From Pseudomonadota bacterium (GTDB taxonomy: Bacteria > Pseudomonadota > Alphaproteobacteria > Sphingomonadales > Sphingomonadaceae): a stretch of 8,196 nucleotides of DNA. Location: the NCBI GenBank assembly GCA_030271565.1, contig JARXKR010000057.1, positions 4,578 through 12,773 of the forward strand, in the 5' to 3' direction. Shown here in pieces: positions 1 to 6,978 of the stretch (position 1 is its first letter; every line of letters starts with the position of its first letter). The position numbers and the translations under genes were made by a program. The notes below the pieces were generated by a model. The model saw only the letters and a list, made by a program, of their open reading frames with translations, was not told where the DNA came from and searched no databases.

Positions 1-342
1 GCTATCTGGTCGATATTCGGTCTCTACCTCACCGCCTGGTTCGTCGCTTGGCCGCTCGGCAACTCTGCAATCGGTCCGCTACGGTCGTTAAAAATCATGA
101 CCGGATCGTTCTGGCGCACGCTGGGTTATGCCATCGCCTGCATCTTGCCGCTGATGGTGGTTCACTATGGGCTCGGCTATCTCGCGATCGCACTCACACC
201 GCGATGGCTCGATTGGCCGATTTTGGCGGTCGATGCGCTAATTGTCGCGTGGTTGGCTTGCACGATGGCAGGATCGAGCCTTGTAGCAGCCCGTCACTCT
301 GCGCGCGACAAAGGGATTCCACTGGTTGAAGGTGCCGGTTGA
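1..342 (+). CDS. Multi-pass membrane protein, C-terminal part (5' end outside window)
   Basis: The frame is open from base 1 and ends at TGA 340-342, giving about 113 residues with no start inside the window that needs to be used. The visible part has three hydrophobic stretches, at roughly residues 3-19, 41-64 and 72-95 of the fragment, and ends in a short charged tail. Between the first and second stretches is a polar, amphipathic piece (PLRSLKIMTGSFWRTLG). This resembles the 'SxxLTrGxFWR' helix of YciC-like and glycerophosphodiester-phosphodiesterase membrane-domain proteins, which is a weak resemblance and not an assignment. An ATG at 97 lies in the same frame, but the coding-like hydrophobic sequence upstream of it argues that the gene starts before the window. 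The gene converges on glnD with a 19-bp gap. Function unknown. Confidence 0.7.
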   Translation, partial: AIWSIFGLYLTAWFVAWPLGNSAIGPLRSLKIMTGSFWRTLGYAIACILPLMVVHYGLGYLAIALTPRWLDWPILAVDALIVAWLACTMAGSSLVAARHSARDKGIPLVEGAG

Positions 343-361
343 GGGAGTGGCGTAAAGCTAA

Positions 362-3136
362 CTATGCCGCCGCCACCTCAGCGCCCTGCTCCTCCGCCGC
401 CTCGACCAACTTCTTCTCCAGCGCCTTCAAGCGCTGCACCGAATCCACCTTCTCGCCGAACAAGTCGGTTACGTAGAAGGTATCGATCGCGCGTTCGCCG
501 TAAGTGGCGATGTGCGCGGAGTGGACCATCAGCTTGGCCTCGAACAGTGCACGCGCGAGGCGGCTCAATAGCGCCGGGCGGTCGCGCGCATTGACTTCGA
601 TCACGGTAAAGCGGTTCGATGCAGCATTGTCGAACTCGGCCGCCGGGCTGACCGCGAAGGCATCGGCGCGCGGGCGCGCGTGTGGGCGCGCGGTAAGCTG
701 CGCGACCAGCTTGACCCGGCCGGCCAGCGCGTCCTCGATCATCTTGCGGATCCGGGCGAGCTGGCTGTCTTCCGAGAACGGACGTCCGAGCGGGTCCTGC
801 ACCAGAAAGTTATCGACCGCCATGCCGTTGCGCGCGGTGTGGATGCGCGCATCGATGATGTTCCCGCCAGCGAGGTGGATGCCGCCAGCGATGCGGTAGA
901 ACAGCCCCGGATGATCGGCGGCGATCACCGTGACCAGCGTTGCCCCGCGCGCCGCGTAATACTCGGTGTGGACATCGAGCGGCGAACCCTTGGCTGCTTC
1001 GAGCTGCGCGAGGTTCATCGCGATGATATCCTCGGGCTCGGCGATCCAGTAAGCATCGTTGAACAGTTTGGCGGTCTTGGGGGCAAGCCCATCGCCCTTG
1101 CCCATCCGTGCCGCCACTGCCGCCTGCTTGGCCGCGACGCGCTGCGTCCGGCCATGCTCGACGTGGCCCAGCCGGAGGCGCTCCTCGGCGGCGTCGTATA
1201 GCTCGTTGATCAGCTGCCGCTTCCACCCGTTCCACACCCCCGGCCCGACCGCGCGGATATCGACGATGGTCAGCAGCGCGAGCAACCGCAGCCGTTCGAG
1301 CGTCTGGACCGAGGCGACGAAATCGGTGATCGTCTTGTAATCGGCGAGGTCGCGCTTGAATGCGACCGCGCTCATCAGCAGGTGGGTGCGCACCAGCCAA
1401 GCGACCAGCTGCGTCTCCTCCGGGCTCAGCCCTAGCCGCGGGCACAGTTTCAAGGCGACTTCGCCGCCCAGTTCGGAATGGTCCCCGTGCCGCCCTTTGG
1501 CGATATCGTGGAGCAGGATCGCGACGTACAGCACCCGGCGGTGAACCAGCTTGTGGACGATCACCGAGGCCATCGGATGATCGGCCTTGAGCTCGCCCTT
1601 TTCGATCCGCGCGATCAGCCCGATCGCGCGGATGGTGTGTTCGTCGACCGTGTAGTGGTGGTACATGTCGAACTGCATCTGCGCGTTAACCCGGCCGAAA
1701 TCGGGCACGAACCGCCCGAACACCCCCGCCTCGTTAAGCCAGCGCAACACCGTCTCGGGATCGTTACGACTGGTCAGCAGATCGAGGAACAGCGCGTTGG
1801 CGCGGTCATCGTGGCGCAGGCCATCGACGAGCCGCGCATCGCGCAAAGCCAGCCGCATTGCTTCGGGGTGAATTTCGAGGTGATGGCTATCTGCCAAGAC
1901 AAAGATTTCGAGCAGCCGGGCGGGGTCTTCGGCGAAGAACGCATCCGAGGGCACGTTGATCTTGCCGCCGAACACTTCGAAGCCCTTGAGGCTGCGCTTG
2001 CGCGCGCGGAACCCTGCGAGCAGCCCGCGCGGGGTCTTTTTCGCTGACTGCTCGTCAAGCTGGGCGAGGAACAGCCCGGTCAGATGCCCGACGTGTTTGG
2101 CTTGGAGGAAAAAGTACTGCATGAACCGCTCGACCGCGCTCTTGCCTGGACGATCGGCGAACTGCATCCGCGCGGCAACTTCGCGCTGGAGATCGAAGGT
2201 CAGCCGGTCCTCGGCGCGCCCGGTGATGGTGTGGAGGTGGCAGCGCACCGCCCAGAAGAAGTTCTCGGCGCGGCGGAAGGCGCGGTACTCGGTCCCGGTC
2301 AGCAGGCCGACATCGACCAGTTCGGACACATCGCGCACGTGGTGGATGTACTTGCCGATCCAGTACAGCGTGTGCAGGTCGCGCAGGCCGCCCTTGCCCT
2401 CTTTCACATTGGGTTCGACCACATAGCGGCTGTCGCCCTGCCGCTTGTGGCGTTCGTTGCGTTCGGCCAGTTTCTCGGCGACGTACTGGCGCTCGGTCCC
2501 GGCGACGACTTCGGCCCAGAACCGCGCCCGCGCTTCATCGAACAGCGCCTGGTCGCCCCAGACATAGCGCCCTTCGAGCAGCGCGGTGCGGATCGTCAGG
2601 TCGCTTTTGCCCATCCGCACCACGTCATCGAGCGAGCGGCTCGACTGGCCGACCTTGAGGCTCAGGTCCCACAGGTAATAGAGCATCGCCTCGATCACCT
2701 GTTCGCACCACGCGGTCTGCTTGCCCGGGGTGATGAAGGCGATGTCGACGTCCGAATGCGGGGCCATCTCGCCGCGGCCATAGCCGCCCACCGCCATGAT
2801 CGTCAGCCGCTCGCCCTTGGTGCGGTTGTGCGAGGGGTAAACATCGGCGGTGACGTGATCGTGGATCGTGCGGACCAGCTGATCGACCAGGAAAGCCTGG
2901 GCCTCGGCGCAGTCATGCCCGGCCGAGGGATGCGCGAGCAGCCGCCGCGCGATTTCGGCGCGGCCCGTGGCAAGCGCACCGCGCAACAGTTCCACCACCT
3001 GGGGCCGCGCCTTGACTGGGCCGGACACCGCTACTGCATCGGAAATCGCCCCTGCCAGCGCTCGGCGATCGATCACCGCGCGCTGATCGGCTATCTTCGC
3101 CGGACTTACGCTTTCGCTGTCTGTTCGCTTTCCCAC
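362..3136 (-). CDS. glnD: Bifunctional [protein-PII] uridylyltransferase / uridylyl-removing enzyme
   Basis: GlnD is the cytoplasmic nitrogen sensor: it uridylylates PII proteins (GlnB/GlnK) when glutamine is low and removes UMP when glutamine is high. The 924-residue product is close to the family's usual size (E. coli about 890). All expected domains are present in order. The nucleotidyltransferase domain has GGYGRGE at 117-123 and the metal-binding SDVD at 128-131, followed by the conserved PNVKEGKGGLRD at 242-253. The HD hydrolase domain has YHHYTVDEH at 492-500, the HD pair at 543-544, HGDHSE at 550-555 and VDIRAVGP at 625-632. Two C-terminal ACT domains, at about 732-785 and 843-895, are the likely glutamine sensors. 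The chosen start is GTG at 3136, which overlaps the upstream synthetase gene by 31 bp and has no strong Shine-Dalgarno. The next GTG, at 3076 (residue 21), would remove the overlap but cut off the IADQRAVIDRR segment. The gene is probably co-transcribed with the synthetase. No glnB or glnK lies in the window. Confidence 0.96.
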   Translation of the reverse strand: MGKRTDSESVSPAKIADQRAVIDRRALAGAISDAVAVSGPVKARPQVVELLRGALATGRAEIARRLLAHPSAGHDCAEAQAFLVDQLVRTIHDHVTADVYPSHNRTKGERLTIMAVGGYGRGEMAPHSDVDIAFITPGKQTAWCEQVIEAMLYYLWDLSLKVGQSSRSLDDVVRMGKSDLTIRTALLEGRYVWGDQALFDEARARFWAEVVAGTERQYVAEKLAERNERHKRQGDSRYVVEPNVKEGKGGLRDLHTLYWIGKYIHHVRDVSELVDVGLLTGTEYRAFRRAENFFWAVRCHLHTITGRAEDRLTFDLQREVAARMQFADRPGKSAVERFMQYFFLQAKHVGHLTGLFLAQLDEQSAKKTPRGLLAGFRARKRSLKGFEVFGGKINVPSDAFFAEDPARLLEIFVLADSHHLEIHPEAMRLALRDARLVDGLRHDDRANALFLDLLTSRNDPETVLRWLNEAGVFGRFVPDFGRVNAQMQFDMYHHYTVDEHTIRAIGLIARIEKGELKADHPMASVIVHKLVHRRVLYVAILLHDIAKGRHGDHSELGGEVALKLCPRLGLSPEETQLVAWLVRTHLLMSAVAFKRDLADYKTITDFVASVQTLERLRLLALLTIVDIRAVGPGVWNGWKRQLINELYDAAEERLRLGHVEHGRTQRVAAKQAAVAARMGKGDGLAPKTAKLFNDAYWIAEPEDIIAMNLAQLEAAKGSPLDVHTEYYAARGATLVTVIAADHPGLFYRIAGGIHLAGGNIIDARIHTARNGMAVDNFLVQDPLGRPFSEDSQLARIRKMIEDALAGRVKLVAQLTARPHARPRADAFAVSPAAEFDNAASNRFTVIEVNARDRPALLSRLARALFEAKLMVHSAHIATYGERAIDTFYVTDLFGEKVDSVQRLKALEKKLVEAAEEQGAEVAAA

Positions 3137-4818
3137 ACGGTCAGGTAACGGGCCTTGAGCGTGCGCTTGTCAACCTTTTCGGTGCCCAATCGCGGCAGCG
3201 TTTCATGTTCCTGCCACAGCCGCACCGGGACCTTGAACGGGGCCATTGTCTGCCCCAGGTATTCGCGCAGCTCCGCCTCGGTCAGGCTGCGGCCATCCTT
3301 GAGCAGAAACACGCCCGTCGGCAGTTCGCCGAACTTCTCGTCGGGCATCCCGAACACGCTGGCTTCGGCCACATCGGGATGGCCGTAAATCGCTTCTTCC
3401 ACTTCGATGCAGCTGATATTCTCGCCGCCGCGGATGATGATGTCCTTCTTGCGGTCGACGATGAACAGGTAGCCATCGGCGTCGAGATAGCCCAGATCGC
3501 CCGAGCGGAAGAACCCGTCGGGCATGATCGCAGCCTTGGTCGCCTCGGTGTTGTCCCAGTAGCCGCCAAAGTTGCAGATGGTGCGGATCGCGATTTCGCC
3601 GATCTCGCCGGCCAGAAGCTGGTCGCCGGCATCGTTCAGGATCCCCAGCTCGACCAGCGGCTTCGACGCGGTCCCGGTCGAGCCTGGTTTGGCGAGGTAG
3701 TTCTCGTTGAGGTTGCCGCAGCCGACCGCGTTGGTTTCGGTCAGGCCATAGCCGAGCAGCGGAAAGGCGTGGGGCAGTGCTTCCTTGATCCGCTTGACGT
3801 GATCGACCGGACGCGGCGCGCCGCCTGCGGCAAAAGCGGTGCAGCTCGACAGGTCGTACTTCTCGCGGTCGGGATGGGTGGCGATTTCGAAGCTCATCAA
3901 CGGCACCCCGACGAAATAGGTGACCTTCTCCGCCTCGATCAGCCGCATCGCTTCTTCGGCGTTCCACTTGGGCATCATCACCAGCTTGCGCCCGATCGCG
4001 AAGCTCTGGAGGAACAGCGGCACTTCGCCGGTGACGTGAAACAGCGGCACGCTGACCAGCGTGCACGGCTGCATGGTCGGGGCGTCACCCTGATCGGTCA
4101 GGTGGGTGAGCACCATCAAGGTCTGCGCGACATAGTTGAACACCGCCTGCACCACCGCGCGGTGATCGGACCAGGCGCCCTTCGACTGCCCGGTCGAGCC
4201 CGAGGTGTAGAGGATCGTCGCAATGTCATCGCCGGTCAGTTCGGGCAGCGGGGTTGAGCTGTCCCCGCCATGCGCCAATACCGCGCTCAGCCCGTCGCGC
4301 CATGGCTGGTCGTGCTCGAACACCACCACCCGCGTGGCGAGGTGGAGATCGGTGATCCGCGCGGCACGCTGCGGGTCGGCGAGTACCAGTTTGCACCCGG
4401 TCAGTTCGACCCCGGCGGCCATTTCCTCGCCGCTCCACCAGCCGTTGAGCAAGCAGGCGCAGCCGCCCGCCATCAGCACGCCCATGTAGGCGACGATCCA
4501 ATTGGTCGAATTGCGCGCGGCGATCCCGACCCGGTCGCCCTTCTGCACGCCTTGCCCGATGATCAGCGCGCCCGCGACTTCGCGTGCGGCGGCGTGGACC
4601 TCGGCAAAAGTCGTTCGGATCGCGCCGTCGACGAGGAATTCGGTATCGCCGTGCTGCACGCAGAACTGATCGAAATAGGCAGCCAGCGTCGGCGGGGCAT
4701 TCTTGAGTACGGGCAATTGCCGTCCGAACCGCTCGATATGATCGATTTCCAGCAGCTCGCCAGGTGCGGTGATCCGCGTCACAATTGATTCAAGCGACTT
4801 GTCGAGTGCAGTGGCCAT
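3106..4818 (-). CDS. AMP-forming acyl-CoA synthetase (class I adenylate-forming enzyme)
   Basis: This 570-residue enzyme should activate a carboxylic acid to an acyl-adenylate with ATP and then transfer it to CoA. The adenylate-forming motifs are intact: the phosphate-binding loop YTSGSTGQSKG at 204-214, GYGLTETN at 356-363, SGDLGYLD at 439-446, the hinge region IVDRKKDIIIRGGENIS at 453-469, and the C-terminal catalytic lysine in LGTEKVDKRTL (K548). In that last motif Glu replaces the usual Gly before the Lys. The ATG at 4818 is chosen because AAAGGA sits 6 nt upstream of it. The frame stays open back to an ATG at 4911, but those 31 residues are low-complexity and polar, unlike a family N-terminus. 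The substrate (medium or long-chain fatty acid, or aromatic acid) cannot be read from the sequence. The gene is first in the leftward unit, overlapping glnD, and is divergent from lgt. Confidence 0.92.
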   Translation of the reverse strand: MATALDKSLESIVTRITAPGELLEIDHIERFGRQLPVLKNAPPTLAAYFDQFCVQHGDTEFLVDGAIRTTFAEVHAAAREVAGALIIGQGVQKGDRVGIAARNSTNWIVAYMGVLMAGGCACLLNGWWSGEEMAAGVELTGCKLVLADPQRAARITDLHLATRVVVFEHDQPWRDGLSAVLAHGGDSSTPLPELTGDDIATILYTSGSTGQSKGAWSDHRAVVQAVFNYVAQTLMVLTHLTDQGDAPTMQPCTLVSVPLFHVTGEVPLFLQSFAIGRKLVMMPKWNAEEAMRLIEAEKVTYFVGVPLMSFEIATHPDREKYDLSSCTAFAAGGAPRPVDHVKRIKEALPHAFPLLGYGLTETNAVGCGNLNENYLAKPGSTGTASKPLVELGILNDAGDQLLAGEIGEIAIRTICNFGGYWDNTEATKAAIMPDGFFRSGDLGYLDADGYLFIVDRKKDIIIRGGENISCIEVEEAIYGHPDVAEASVFGMPDEKFGELPTGVFLLKDGRSLTEAELREYLGQTMAPFKVPVRLWQEHETLPRLGTEKVDKRTLKARYLTVWESEQTAKA

Positions 4819-4824
4819 GCGGCG

Positions 4825-4830
4825 TCCTTT
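4825..4830 (-). promoter_or_regulatory. Ribosome binding site of the acyl-CoA synthetase
   Basis: AAAGGA on the minus strand ends 6 nt before the ATG at 4818. It decides that start over the upstream in-frame ATG at 4911. Confidence 0.75.
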
Positions 4831-4913
4831 ATGCGAGGCACCGGGTTCGCCCCTTTCGCGCCCCGTTTCCTGTTCCCAATTTACTGCGCCGGGTTTGTTT
4901 CCGGTCTGCATTG

Positions 4914-4950
4914 TGCCAAAAGGCGCGGCAATCGCTGCCCGCCTTTGGCA
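4914..4950. repeat. Imperfect inverted repeat / hairpin upstream of lgt
   Basis: The left arm TGCCAAAAGGCG (4914-4925) and right arm CGCCTTTGGCA (4940-4950) are complementary except for one extra A. Inside them GGCA (4927-4930) pairs with TGCC (4936-4939) around the 5-nt loop ATCGC, leaving C4926 unpaired. The whole folds as a 15-bp stem with two single-nucleotide bulges, both in the left arm. No T-run follows on either strand and both neighbouring genes point away from it, so it does not look like an intrinsic terminator. It ends 25 bp before the lgt start codon and 11 bp before the lgt ribosome binding site. It could be an mRNA leader structure or a dyad operator shared by both genes. Its function is unknown. 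Confidence 0.65.
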
Positions 4951-4961
4951 GTCTGATGCTT

Positions 4962-4967
4962 AAGGGG
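4962..4967 (+). promoter_or_regulatory. Ribosome binding site of lgt
   Basis: AAGGGG ends 8 nt before the TTG at 4976. It supports that non-ATG start, since no in-frame ATG lies near the expected N-terminus. An ATG at 4956 lies in a different frame. Confidence 0.65.
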
Positions 4968-4975
4968 TTCCCGTC

Positions 4976-5920
4976 TTGCTGTCACTATCGCTGCAACTGG
5001 CTGCCGCTGCTGCCGCCCCTGCTGCAACCGCGCCGCTTAACTGGGCCGACCTAGGCCTCAAGACCTACCTGTTCCACATCGATACCCGCTGGGGTGATTT
5101 CCAGCTGCGCTGGTACAGTCTGGCCTATCTCGCCGGGATCGTATTTGCCTATTGGCACGTCTCCAAGACATTGAAGGCCCCCGGCGCGCCGATGGCGCAG
5201 CGTCATGTCGATGACCTGTTCTTTTACTGCACGCTCGGCGTGATCCTCGGCGGGCGGCTCGGCTATGCCACCTTCTACACCGGCAGCGGGACCGACCTGC
5301 CGAGCCTGTGGACCCAGCCCGGCGAACTGATCAAGCTGTGGAACGGGGGCATGAGTTTTCACGGCGGACTGGTCGGCGTGCTGCTCGCGATTGCCTGGAT
5401 CACGTGGCGCAACAAGCTCAGTTTCCTGCGGGTATGTGATTACATTTCGGTGCCGGTGCCAATGGGGATGCTGTTCGGCCGACTGGCCAATTTCATCAAT
5501 GGCGAGCTGTGGGGGCGAGAAGCCGGTGCGAATGTGCCGTGGGCGATGGTCTTCCCCGGCGGGGGCGATGCGGCACGGCACCCGAGCCAGTTGTACGAGG
5601 CGTTGCTCGAAGGCGCGCTGCTCGCGGTGGTAATGCTGGCGATGTTCTGGAAAACCCGCGCGCGCTGGCGGCCAGGCTTGCTGGTCGGCACGTTTACCTT
5701 GGGCATCGCGCTCGCGCGGTTCACCGTCGAATACTTCCGCCAGCCCGATGAGCAGCTGAAGGAATTTGTCCGCACCACCGGGTTCTCGATGGGCCAATGG
5801 CTGACCATCCCGCTGATGGTGGTGGGGCTGTTCTTCATGGTCCGCGCGCTGCGACAGCCCGCACTGGGCAGCGCCGAGGTCGTGATCCCGCCGGCCAGCG
5901 ATCCGGCCCCCACCGCCTGA
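4976..5920 (+). CDS. lgt: Phosphatidylglycerol-prolipoprotein diacylglyceryl transferase
   Basis: Lgt is an inner-membrane enzyme that moves diacylglycerol from phosphatidylglycerol onto the lipobox cysteine of prolipoproteins, the first step of lipoprotein maturation. The 314-residue product has the family layout: a periplasm-facing start, RWYSLAYLAG at about 45-54, several membrane helices, GGMSFHGGLVG at 124-134, the Lgt signature GRLANFINGELWG at 168-180 (R169 and N172 match the essential Arg and Asn), HPSQLYE at 202-208, and the late ARFTVEYFR at 247-255 with the conserved arginines. SMGQWL follows at 271-276. The start is TTG at 4976, chosen from the ribosome binding site and because the first residues lead straight into a normal Lgt N-terminus. 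The Ala-rich stretch at 9-18 is short and not a cleavable signal peptide by eye. lgt is first in the rightward cluster and its TGA overlaps the next ATG by one base. Confidence 0.96.
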   Translation: MLSLSLQLAAAAAAPAATAPLNWADLGLKTYLFHIDTRWGDFQLRWYSLAYLAGIVFAYWHVSKTLKAPGAPMAQRHVDDLFFYCTLGVILGGRLGYATFYTGSGTDLPSLWTQPGELIKLWNGGMSFHGGLVGVLLAIAWITWRNKLSFLRVCDYISVPVPMGMLFGRLANFINGELWGREAGANVPWAMVFPGGGDAARHPSQLYEALLEGALLAVVMLAMFWKTRARWRPGLLVGTFTLGIALARFTVEYFRQPDEQLKEFVRTTGFSMGQWLTIPLMVVGLFFMVRALRQPALGSAEVVIPPASDPAPTA

Positions 5921-6978
5921 TGAATGAAGCCGCGCCCGCTGATCCGCTGGCGGCGATATTCCGGCGGCTGATTGCCAATACCGGCCCGATCAGCCTGATG
6001 CATTACATGGGCGAGGCCAACGCGCGCTACTATGCCTCGCGCGATCCGCTGGGCCTCGCGGGCGATTTCGTCACCGCGCCCGAGATCAGCCAGATGTTCG
6101 GCGAGCTGATCGGGCTGTGGCTGGCCGACATGTGGATCAACGCCGGGCGCGAGGAGCCGGTGCATTACGTCGAGCTGGGCCCCGGACGCGGGACGCTCGC
6201 CACCGATGCGCTGCGCGCCGCCAAGCGTTACGGGCTGGAGCCGTCGATCCATTTCGTCGAAGGTTCGACCGCGCTCAAGGACATCCAGTTGGCCGCGCTG
6301 CCCGGCGCGCAGTGGCATCACGATCTTTCGACCTTGCCGCCATATGGCCCGATCCTGCTGGTCGCGAACGAGTTCCTCGATGCGCTGCCGGTGCGCCAGC
6401 TGGTCAAAACCGAGGACGGCTGGCGCGAGCGGATGGTGGTGCCAGAAGGCGACAAGTTCGTCTGCATGGCGGGCAGCCAACCGATGGACGCCGCGGTCCC
6501 CGAAGCCCGCCGCAACGCCGCGCCGGGCACAATTATCGAGACCAATCCGGGCGCGGCGGCGACCGTTTATGAGGTGGCCGGGCGGCTGATCGACCAGGGC
6601 GGCGCGGCATTGTTCATCGATTATGGCCATGACACCCTGCGCGATGGCTCGACCCTGCAAGCGGTGCGCCAGCACCTCAAGGTCGATCCGTTCGTGGGTC
6701 CGGGCGAGGCCGACCTGAGCGCGCATGTCGACTTTGCCAGCTTGGCCCCGATTGCCCAGTCGCGCGGGTGCCGCTGGCTGGGCACGACGGCGCAGGGCCG
6801 CTGGCTGCGCAACCTGGGGATCGAGGCCCGCGCGCAGACCCTGGCGCAGCAGGCTCCGCAGCATGCCGCCGCGATTGCTGCCGCACAAGAGCGCCTGGTC
6901 GGCGAAGGGCAAATGGGCCTGCTATTCAAGGTGATGGGCCTCGCGGCTCCGACCTGGCCGGGCGGAGCTGGGTTTTGA
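5920..6978 (+). CDS. SAM-dependent methyltransferase, MidA/NDUFAF7 family (COG1565, DUF185)
   Basis: The 352-residue product matches the MidA family, whose mitochondrial member NDUFAF7 methylates an arginine of the complex I subunit NDUFS2. Here a similar role towards bacterial complex I (NuoD) is inferred, not shown. Visible features are GDFVTAPEISQMFGELIG at 48-65, typical of the family; the SAM-binding loop VELGPGRGT at 84-92; the acidic motif-II-like HFVEGS at 111-116; the post-I segment LLVANEFLDALPVRQ at 146-160; LFIDYGHD at 231-238; and the C-terminal GEADLSAHVDFA at 262-273. The start is the ATG at 5920, which shares its A with the lgt stop (TGATG). No Shine-Dalgarno precedes it, so translation probably restarts after lgt. 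The frame is open further upstream inside lgt, but that extension is not coding. The gene ends overlapping the acyltransferase start by 4 nt. Confidence 0.92.
   Translation: MNEAAPADPLAAIFRRLIANTGPISLMHYMGEANARYYASRDPLGLAGDFVTAPEISQMFGELIGLWLADMWINAGREEPVHYVELGPGRGTLATDALRAAKRYGLEPSIHFVEGSTALKDIQLAALPGAQWHHDLSTLPPYGPILLVANEFLDALPVRQLVKTEDGWRERMVVPEGDKFVCMAGSQPMDAAVPEARRNAAPGTIIETNPGAAATVYEVAGRLIDQGGAALFIDYGHDTLRDGSTLQAVRQHLKVDPFVGPGEADLSAHVDFASLAPIAQSRGCRWLGTTAQGRWLRNLGIEARAQTLAQQAPQHAAAIAAAQERLVGEGQMGLLFKVMGLAAPTWPGGAGF
6964..6967 (+). promoter_or_regulatory. Ribosome binding site of the PlsC-like gene
   Basis: GGAG lies inside the end of the methyltransferase gene, 7 nt before TTG 6975 and 13 nt before GTG 6981. 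The spacing favours TTG 6975 as the start. Confidence 0.5.

Larger units (their letters stand above)
4819..4975. promoter_or_regulatory. Divergent intergenic region between acyl-CoA synthetase and lgt
   Basis: These 157 bp separate two outward-facing transcription units and so should carry promoters for both. I looked for sigma-70-like -35/-10 pairs on both strands and found none convincing. The region is locally more AT-rich than the flanking genes, as promoters often are. It contains two GTTTCC hexamers (4865-4870 and 4897-4902, 32 bp apart), the hairpin at 4914-4950, and ribosome binding sites at both ends. The promoter role is inferred from gene orientation only. Confidence 0.6.

Noticed and set aside
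347..376. GTGGCG (347-352) and CGCCAC (371-376) as a terminator stem between the convergent genes
   Set aside because: Only 6 bp with an 18-nt loop, partly inside the glnD coding end, and no T-run on either strand.
660..700. Alternating GCGCGC-rich stretch that could be a structural or Z-DNA element
   Set aside because: It encodes the Ala/Arg/Pro-rich linker between the two ACT domains of GlnD; composition and codon bias explain it.
2084..3148. A 354-codon open frame on the plus strand opposite glnD
   Set aside because: Antisense to the conserved nucleotidyltransferase domain of glnD, no recognisable motif, and a composition expected of a shadow frame.
3205..4257. A 350-codon open frame on the plus strand opposite the acyl-CoA synthetase
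   Set aside because: It mirrors conserved synthetase codons, has no motif of its own and no convincing ribosome binding site.
4819..4911. N-terminal extension of the acyl-CoA synthetase to an ATG at 4911
   Set aside because: The 31 extra residues are polar and low-complexity and occupy the divergent promoter region. The ATG at 4818 has a well-placed AAAGGA.
4956..5054. A 32-codon Cys-containing frame starting at ATG 4956 and overlapping the lgt start, a possible leader peptide
   Set aside because: No Shine-Dalgarno precedes it. The Cys and Pro-rich residues come from reading lgt's Ala/Leu codons out of frame. The nearby AAGGGG serves the lgt TTG.
5797..5919. Upstream extension of the methyltransferase frame into lgt
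   Set aside because: It reads lgt's conserved C-terminal helix codons in another frame. The family N-terminus fits the ATG at 5920, which overlaps the lgt stop.
5440..6912. A 490-codon open frame on the minus strand opposite lgt and the methyltransferase
   Set aside because: The translation is rich in Arg, Ala, Gly and Pro with no domain. It lies antisense to two well-supported genes, and GC-rich codon use commonly leaves such frames open.
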